Part shown: in pieces, positions 58,957 to 64,000 of the stretch | How positions within the stretch are numbered: position 1 is the first letter of the stretch | Layout: each line of letters begins with the position of its first letter | DNA from: Gemmobacter sp. 24YEA27 | Lineage (GTDB): Bacteria > Pseudomonadota > Alphaproteobacteria > Rhodobacterales > Rhodobacteraceae | Assembly (NCBI RefSeq): GCF_030052995.1 | Contig: NZ_JASJPW010000003.1 | Span: 62,001-126,000 of the forward strand | Direction of reading: 5' to 3' | Length of the DNA: 64,000 nucleotides | The notes under the pieces: model-generated | Seen by the model: the letters and a program-made list of their open reading frames with translations, nothing else | What the model was told of the DNA's origin: nothing | Database searches by the model: none | Program-made: the position numbers and the translations under genes

Positions 58957-59400
58957 TCAGTTCAGGCGCCAGATCGCGACGTTGAGCAGCGAAGCAAAGG
59001 CGACCCAGGCGATGTAGGGCAGAAACAGGAGGGCTGATATCGGCTCTTTGCTCCTGGCTCTCAGACTGAAGGCGACCAGCGTCGCGAGCAGAGCAAGGAT
59101 GATGACCAATGCGAGTGCAATGTTTTGCAGGCCGAAAAAGGCCGGCGACCAGGCGAAGTTCAGCCCCATTTGCAGGATCCAGAGCCAGCGGAGCGGCTGA
59201 TCCGGTGTTTTGTCAAAGACCCTCCAGCCGACGAGGCCGATCAGAACGTAAAGGGCGGTCCAGACCGGGCCGAAAACCTGGTTTGGAGGGTTGAAGCCGG
59301 GTTTCACGAGGCTCTCATACCAGGCGCCGGGGATGTTGAACCAGCCGATCAGCAACCCGGCCACGACCACCGGCACGATGAAAAAAAGCGGTCTCAGCAT
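58957..59400 (-). CDS. tspO: TspO/MBR family membrane protein
   Basis: 147 residues with five membrane segments. The family pattern is complete: WYESLVKPGFNPPNQVFGPVW, TALYVLIGLVGWRV, WILQMGLNFAWSPAFFG and a last helix ending WVAFASLLNVAIWRLN. TspO binds tetrapyrroles and in Rhodobacter modulates photopigment genes in response to oxygen. The start at 59,400 (MLRPLFFIVP) is chosen as the family N-terminus. It is monocistronic, behind a hairpin. Confidence 0.93.
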   Translation of the reverse strand: MLRPLFFIVPVVVAGLLIGWFNIPGAWYESLVKPGFNPPNQVFGPVWTALYVLIGLVGWRVFDKTPDQPLRWLWILQMGLNFAWSPAFFGLQNIALALVIILALLATLVAFSLRARSKEPISALLFLPYIAWVAFASLLNVAIWRLN

Positions 59401-59448
59401 GGTTGGTCGCGCTCCTTCGGGCAGGCCTGGTCGCGAGGACATAAGGAT

Positions 59449-59476
59449 GCGGCCCGCGTGTAAATACACGGGCCGC
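59449..59476 (-). terminator. Strong hairpin between the DUF883 gene and tspO
   Basis: GCGGCCC-(GC)-GTGTA pairs with TACACGGGCCGC, a 12-bp stem with a 2-base bulge and a very short loop. It lies after the DUF883 gene stop and 48 bp before the tspO start in the minus direction. It may end the upstream transcript or structure the tspO leader. Confidence 0.45.
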
Positions 59477-59544
59477 GTTAAGCCGGGGAGGGACAGGGGG
59501 AGGGGAGAGGCCCGGCCCCGGCCATCAGTTGCCGACGGCAGGCG

Positions 59545-59865
59545 TCAGCGCCGGCGATCACCGGCATAAAGTCCTGCCAGCACAAAGCCCGCTGCAACGC
59601 CCATCAGGCCAACGGAGGTCAGAACGGTTGCCGTTGTGCCGGGGTTTTCGCGCATCGCGCCCACCGTAAGCTGGGCCTGTTCGCGAACCTGCGACGCAGC
59701 CTGCCGTGCCCGGCCTTTGCCTTCCTCGAAGGCATCTTCCGCGTCATCCATCGCGTCTGACGCCCGCGACGCGAGAGATTTGCTCATTCTGGAAACTTCT
59801 TTCTTCAGATCGGTGATCTGCTTCTCCAGATTGGCGCGGATATCGTCTGCTGCCTCTGCCATCAT
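59545..59865 (-). CDS. DUF883 (ElaB/YqjD-type) membrane-anchored protein
   Basis: 106 residues. A long amphipathic helix (DDIRANLEKQITDLKKEVSR) likely forms a coiled coil; a single C-terminal membrane segment (TATVLTSVGLMGVAAGFVLA) ends in GLYAGDRRR. This is the ElaB/YqjD/DUF883 architecture, linked in enterobacteria to ribosome or membrane association in stationary phase. AAGGAG precedes a TTG-ATG-ATG run; the first ATG was taken as start. It is monocistronic. Confidence 0.85.
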   Translation of the reverse strand: MMAEAADDIRANLEKQITDLKKEVSRMSKSLASRASDAMDDAEDAFEEGKGRARQAASQVREQAQLTVGAMRENPGTTATVLTSVGLMGVAAGFVLAGLYAGDRRR

Positions 59866-59953
59866 CAACGCTCCTTTTAGAACAAGTAAACGAACTCATA
59901 CCTGTTCAACGTCAAAGCGGCTCGCAGGTTCCCCTGGATGACGTCGCGTTCAC

Positions 59954-61373
59954 TCAGGGGTGATGGCGCGCCGTCGCAATATCGGCTGCAAGGTCTTTGG
60001 TCATCCGGGCCCGGGCCTCAGGGTCCCCTTGCCGAAGGATCGCCGAGGGATGCCAGGTGATCAACACCGGCCCGCCATGGAGGCCGGTCTCGATCTGCCC
60101 GCGCCGGGCGGTCATCGGGTCATCCCTGCCGGTCAGGGCAAGCGCCGCCGTGGCACCAAGCGCCAGCACAAGATCTGGCCGGATAAAGCTCAGCTCCAGC
60201 CCGAGCCACCAGCGGCAGTGCAGGATCTCCTGCCGGTCGGGGTCTGATGCAGGCGCTGTTTGCCGCGCGGGCTGAATTTGAAATGCTTTACCGCATTGGT
60301 AAGCCAGACCGAAGCCGGGTCGAGGCCTGCCGCTGCCATGCTGTGCCGCAAAAGCTGCCCGGCGGGGCCGATGAAGGGGCGACCCTCCAGATCCTCGCGG
60401 TCGCCGGGCTGTTCGCCGACCAGCATCAGGCGGGCGGTCGCAGAGCCTTCTCCCCAGACGGTCTGAGTAGCCGCCTCGCACAAACCGCAGCGACGGCATT
60501 GCAGCGCCGAACGCTGCGCCGCCGTCAGTGTCTCTGGCAGATCCTGGGCTGCGGGCATCGCGGCGCGGTAGCGGGTCGAAACAGCGGCGGCACCGGGGCG
60601 CGGCGCGCTGGCCGCCGCCTCGCGCATCCGCTGCACCCGCGCCTCTGCATCCTTCAGCATATCGGGGATCAGCCGTGTCTCGGGCAGGTTCTTCCAGTAT
60701 TTCTTCGGCATCTCCGAGCGCATCGCATCAAGCTTCACCCGTGCCGGATTGAAGATATTGGCGAAATAGGTGGCCCAGAGGCTTTCTGACGCATCTTCGG
60801 GAAGATCGGGACGCGCCCCGCCGGGATGAAAGGCAAGCTGCCCCGCCTCGAACCGGGCGGTCAGGCGCGGCGTGGCGATCATCCAGTCCATATCGGCAAA
60901 GCGTTTCGCGAAAAAGTTGCTGCCGGGTTCCAGCGTATTATGCCCGGGCTCGAACCAGGCCGCAAAACGGCGTCTGCCCTCAGAAGGCAATTCGCGAAAC
61001 CGCACGAAAGCGTGCATCTTGTGGATATCGCGGCCCACGGCCTTTGCCATCAGGGTCAGCCGCCGCCCCAGCGGATCGGTTTGCGACAGAGGCTCCCTTC
61101 GCGCGCGTCCAGCCGCCAGAGCGCCTGATAGAGCAGGGCGACCCGCTCTGGCGCAGAATGCCAGATGACAGAGCCTGCCAGTTTCACGAATTGCTCCGGC
61201 ACCCGTGCCTGATGCGGGCCGGGGCTGTCCGGCAGCGGATCGGCCGCGAAAAGCCCGGCCCCACCGGTCCAGTCGATATCGCCGGGAGGGATGCGGTGGC
61301 TGATCGCAAGCCGCGCCGCCTGCCGCCAGGCTGCGAACTGCCCCTGATCGGGCAGGGTGACGGCAAAGCTCAT
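59954..61373 (-). CDS. UdgX-type uracil-DNA glycosylase with N-terminal DUF4130 domain, two frameshifts
   Basis: About 473 residues when repaired. The N-terminal DUF4130 part includes GRRLTLMAKAVGRDIHKMHA and FVRFRELPSEGRRRFAAWFE. A CRRCGLC cluster ligates the Fe-S centre with later cysteines. The glycosylase has LMLVGEQPGDREDLEGRPFI GPAG and SPRGKQRLHQTP, with the histidine that in UdgX forms a covalent link to the abasic site, and ends with VLITWHPSAILR. One-base losses at about 61,087-61,094 and 60,239-60,242 split the gene. It overlaps the radical SAM gene by ATGA, in a LexA-controlled pair. Confidence 0.88.
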
Positions 61374-62598
61374 ATGAGCAACAGCTGCTCTGGCGGTGGT
61401 GCGAAACGGGCGCGCAGGCCGGCGCTGTCGGTCAGCCCGCCCGGCGACCAGCCCGGGGCCGTGATGAAGGGCCGCGCCTTTTTCATCAGGGCGCCCATTC
61501 GCACGAGATCCTCATAGCGTAAGCCGCGCGAGCGGCGCGCCGCCAGGATGCGGTCGACCGTACGGGTGCCGAAGCCTGGAACCCGCAACAGCATATCCTT
61601 CGCCGCCCGGTTCACATCCAGCGGGAAGAGCCCGCGATGCTGCAGCGCCCAGGCCAGTTTCGGGTCGATCTCCAGATCCAGATGCCCGGCATTGGTCCCG
61701 GTCGCGATCTCTTCGGCGCTGAATCCGTAAAAACGCAGGAGCCAGTCTGCCTGATACAGCCGATGTTCGCGCAGGAGCGGCGGCTGAACCAGAGGCAGGG
61801 CCGATGACGCATCAGGGATCGGCGAGAAGGCCGAGTAATAGACCCGCCGCAGCTTGTAGCCGGTGTAAAGCCGGGTCGAGCTTTGCAGGATCGTCACATC
61901 GTCAGTGCCATCCGCGCCGATGATCATCTGCGTCGACTGGCCCGCAGGGGCAAAACGCGGCGGGCGCCTGCCGGTCAGGGTTTTCTCTTTCGCCGCCTCC
62001 CCCTCGAGCCGCACCTGCGCCATGGCAGAGCGTATCGTCTCGGGGCGTTTTTCCGGAGCGAAGCGGCGCACCGAGGCATCGGCGGGCAGTTCGACATTGA
62101 TCGAGAGGCGGTCGGCATAAAGCCCTGCCTCGCGGATCAGATCGGGGCTGGCATCGGGAATGGTCTTGAGATGGATATAGCCCTGAAGCCGTGATCCTGG
62201 CGCAGGACCCGCGCGATGCGGGCCATATCCGCCATGGTCTGATCGGGCGAACGGATGATCCCCGATGACAGGAACAGCCCTTCGATGTAATTGCGCCGGT
62301 AGAATTCCAGCGTGAGCGAGACGACCTCATCGACCGAAAACCGCGCGCGCTCGACATTCGATGACACGCGGTTGATGCAATAGGCGCAGTCGAAGATGCA
62401 GAAATTGGTCATCAGGATTTTTAAAAGGCTGATGCAGCGCCCGTCGGGCGTGTAGGCGTGGCAGATGCCGGCGCCGCCCGAAGACCCGATACCACCCTTG
62501 CGGGAATCACGCTTCTCGCCTCCGCTGGAAGCGCAGGAGGCATCATATTTTGCCGCGTCCGAAAGGATCGCCAGCTTGTCCTGAAGGGGTCTTGCCAT
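61370..62598 (-). CDS. Putative DNA modification/repair radical SAM protein, one-base frameshift
   Basis: About 409 residues. The radical SAM cluster is C67, C71 and C74 in CIFDCAYCINR. It starts with MARPLQDKLAILSDAAKYDA, and the C-terminal half has LPLDVNRAAKDMLLRVPGFG and TVDRILAARR, a helix-hairpin-helix DNA-binding pattern. A one-base loss at about 62,181-62,187 splits it; the repaired stretch is GFQGYIHLKTIPDASPDLI. The family is found next to UdgX/DUF4130 genes, as here, and its chemistry is undetermined. A LexA box lies 17 bp upstream. Confidence 0.9.
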
Positions 62599-62614
62599 GT
62601 GCGCGACAGTATAT

Positions 62615-62629
62615 GTTCACCATATGTTC
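62615..62629. promoter_or_regulatory. LexA (SOS) box upstream of the radical SAM-UdgX pair
   Basis: GTTCACCATATGTTC is a second exact GTTC-N7-GTTC site, 17 bp before the minus-strand start at 62,598. On the coding strand it reads GAAC-N7-GAAC. It puts the radical SAM and UdgX genes in the SOS regulon of this organism. Confidence 0.85.
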
Positions 62630-62984
62630 GTCAATTTCCTCTCTGCCTTATGAGCTGAAATGTGACTGGCGGCCCTGGAGAGCGACCGCCCTATCCGCCA
62701 GGTACCACAAATGGCCTTGCCGCACGCACCGCGCCGGGGATTTTTCCCCCAGAGCTGAAAAACGCCCTTCCGGGGCCCTGCCCGCATGTAAAAAATTGTG
62801 TGGGGGGCCGCATTCCGATTGAATCGAGATGTTTCGTATATAAAATAAATTGCAGAACCGGCGCGGCATGACGCTGGAAGCGAACTGCAAACAGAGAGGA
62901 AGCCTTGATGATCAGAGCTTGCGGCGATCCGGCCGGGGCGCGCGCTCCCTGTGGCAAGGCGACCTCCTGGCAAGGAGGGCTCGT
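62630..62984. other. Intergenic region before the liv operon
   Basis: About 355 bp without a recognisable gene. It includes an AT-rich patch with TATATAAAATAAATTG at about 62,836-62,851, a probable promoter region for the following permease gene, and AAGGAGG at 62,971-62,977, a strong ribosome site 8 bp before the livH ATG. Some in-frame residues upstream of that ATG are rejected as coding because they lack family similarity. Confidence 0.6.
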
Positions 62985-63908
62985 ATGAGCACCCTGCTTT
63001 TGCTGCAGGTCATGAATGGCGTTCAGTTCGGGATCCTCCTGTTCCTTGTTGCTGCCGGCCTGACGCTGATCTTCGGGATCATGGATTTCATCAACCTTGC
63101 CCATGGCGCGCTTTACATGGTCGGGGCCTATCTGATGGCGACTTTTGCCGCGACAACTGGCAATTTCTGGCTTGGGCTGGCGCTGACCCTGCCGGCGATG
63201 CTGGTGGTGGGTTTGTTGCTTGAGTTGGGGATCTTCCGAAAGCTCTATCAGCGACCGCATCTCGATCAGGTGCTCGCGACCTTCGCGCTGGTGCTGATCA
63301 CCTCTGAACTGGTCAAGATGATCTGGGGCGCGGCGCCGCTGAACGTCCCGATGCCCGAGAGCCTCTCGGGATCAATGCCGCTGGCCGGACCGATGCGCTT
63401 TCCGGTCTACCGGCTGGCGATCATCCTGGCGGGGCTCGGTCTCGCGCTTGGGCTCTGGTATGTGATCGGGCGCACAAGGCTTGGGATGCTGCTCAGGGCC
63501 GGGGCCTCGAACCGCAATATGGTCTCGGCGCTTGGCGTTGATATCTCACGCCTTTTCACCGTGGTCTTCGCCTTTGGTGCCATGCTGGCCGGATTTGCAG
63601 GGGCCATTGTCTCGCCCATTCTCTCGGTCGATCCGGGGATGGGAGATTCGATCCTGATCCTTGCCTTCGTGGTGATCGTGATTGGCGGCGTCGGCTCGGT
63701 CCGGGGCGCCTTTATCGCCGCGCTGCTGGTCGGCATCATCGACACGGTCGGGCGGATCTTCGGGCCGATGCTTTTGAAAATGGCCTTTGACCCGGCAGTG
63801 GCCAATCAGCTGGGCCGTACCCTTGCCCCCATGCTGGTCTATCTGCTGATGATCGCCATTCTTTGCTGGCGCCCGAACGGGCTTTTCGGTCGGAGCCATG
63901 CCAAATGA
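62985..63908 (+). CDS. livH: Branched-chain amino acid-type ABC transporter permease (LivH)
   Basis: 307 residues of the LivH/BPD_transp_2 family. The start MSTLLLLQVMNGVQFGILLF follows a strong AAGGAGG. GIMDFINLAHGALYMVGAYL, QVLATFALVLI and the conserved loop GRTRLGMLLRAGASNRNMVS ALGVDI are diagnostic, as is GGVGSVRGAFIAALLVGIID. About eight membrane helices are visible. It overlaps livM by 4 bp. The binding protein must lie outside the window. Substrates of the family also include urea, amides and aromatic acids. Confidence 0.92.
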   Translation: MSTLLLLQVMNGVQFGILLFLVAAGLTLIFGIMDFINLAHGALYMVGAYLMATFAATTGNFWLGLALTLPAMLVVGLLLELGIFRKLYQRPHLDQVLATFALVLITSELVKMIWGAAPLNVPMPESLSGSMPLAGPMRFPVYRLAIILAGLGLALGLWYVIGRTRLGMLLRAGASNRNMVSALGVDISRLFTVVFAFGAMLAGFAGAIVSPILSVDPGMGDSILILAFVVIVIGGVGSVRGAFIAALLVGIIDTVGRIFGPMLLKMAFDPAVANQLGRTLAPMLVYLLMIAILCWRPNGLFGRSHAK

Positions 63909-64000
63909 CCCAGACGCCTTCGCACATACCGCGCAGCGGCGACCCCCGCATCCGCATCGCGCTTTGCATCTTCGCGGGCCTTGCCATCGTGCCGCCGCTT
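63905..64000 (+). CDS. livM: Branched-chain amino acid-type ABC permease (LivM), 5' part only
   Basis: An ATG overlapping the livH stop (ATGA) begins MTQTPSHIPRSGDPRIRIAL and continues CIFAGLAIVPPL into the first membrane segment before the window ends. Position after livH and this N-terminus fit LivM. The rest is outside the window. Confidence 0.75.
   Translation, partial: MTQTPSHIPRSGDPRIRIALCIFAGLAIVPPL

Noticed and set aside
1..64000. CRISPR arrays, tRNA or rRNA genes, prophage
   Set aside because: No regularly spaced direct repeats, no cloverleaf-type sequences, no rRNA-like blocks and no structural phage genes were found while reading through.

Overview
The window looks like part of a secondary replicon (plasmid or chromid) of a Rhodobacterales-type alphaproteobacterium. 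The DNA is GC-rich with strongly GC-biased third codon positions. It carries a repABC replication and partition cassette (28.8-32.4 kb), two GTTC-N7-GTTC LexA boxes of the alphaproteobacterial type, a DctSR-linked TRAP transporter, and many ABC uptake and acyl-CoA catabolism genes.

Layout. 0-1.8 kb: two overlapping enolase-superfamily genes. 2.0-3.0 kb: an internally deleted IS21-family element and an in-frame relic of a second imuB/dnaE2 cassette. 3.1-27.7 kb: one large catabolic region with a biotin-sulfoxide-reductase-like molybdoenzyme, a rhodanese, an IclR regulator, FadJ-like and thiolase enzymes, MaoC-type hydratases, an SDR, a beta-keto-acid cleavage enzyme, an Opp/Dpp-type ABC transporter, an acyl-CoA ligase, two acyl-CoA dehydrogenases, an enoyl-CoA hydratase, a PLP C-S lyase, a cyclic-ureide hydrolase and an N-carbamoyl hydrolase. 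A shared motif close to GTTYCATTATTNGAAC precedes four of its transcription units. Side-chain beta-oxidation, ureide opening, carbamoyl removal, sulfoxide reduction and C-S cleavage are the steps expected for catabolism of biotin or a similar ureido-thioether acid. This is the most interesting hypothesis in the window.

28.8-38.4 kb: repABC, then a LexA-controlled SOS mutagenesis module (yedK-imuA-imuB-dnaE2). 38.6-44.5 kb: two-component system dctSR divergent from TRAP genes dctPQM. 44.6-47.6 kb: four exported proteins of mostly unknown role, one with a beta/gamma-crystallin fold. 47.6-51.7 kb: a LuxR-type regulator, a Rieske oxygenase, and a divergent MocR-type regulator that lacks the PLP lysine. 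51.8-57.3 kb: an ABC transporter of the 2-aminoethylphosphonate/iron type with an inositol-monophosphatase-family enzyme and a DeoR regulator. 57.4-59.9 kb: a phospholipase-D-like protein, TspO and a DUF883 protein. 60.0-62.6 kb: a second LexA-boxed repair unit (UdgX plus a radical SAM protein). 63.0-64.0 kb: the start of a branched-chain amino acid ABC operon.

A caveat affects the whole annotation. About 36 single-base indels, nearly all one-base losses in G or C runs, break otherwise well-conserved genes. Their class and spread point to sequencing or assembly error rather than gene decay, so broken genes are annotated over their full span with the indel positions given. Function calls rest on reading motifs and family resemblance; no database search was run.
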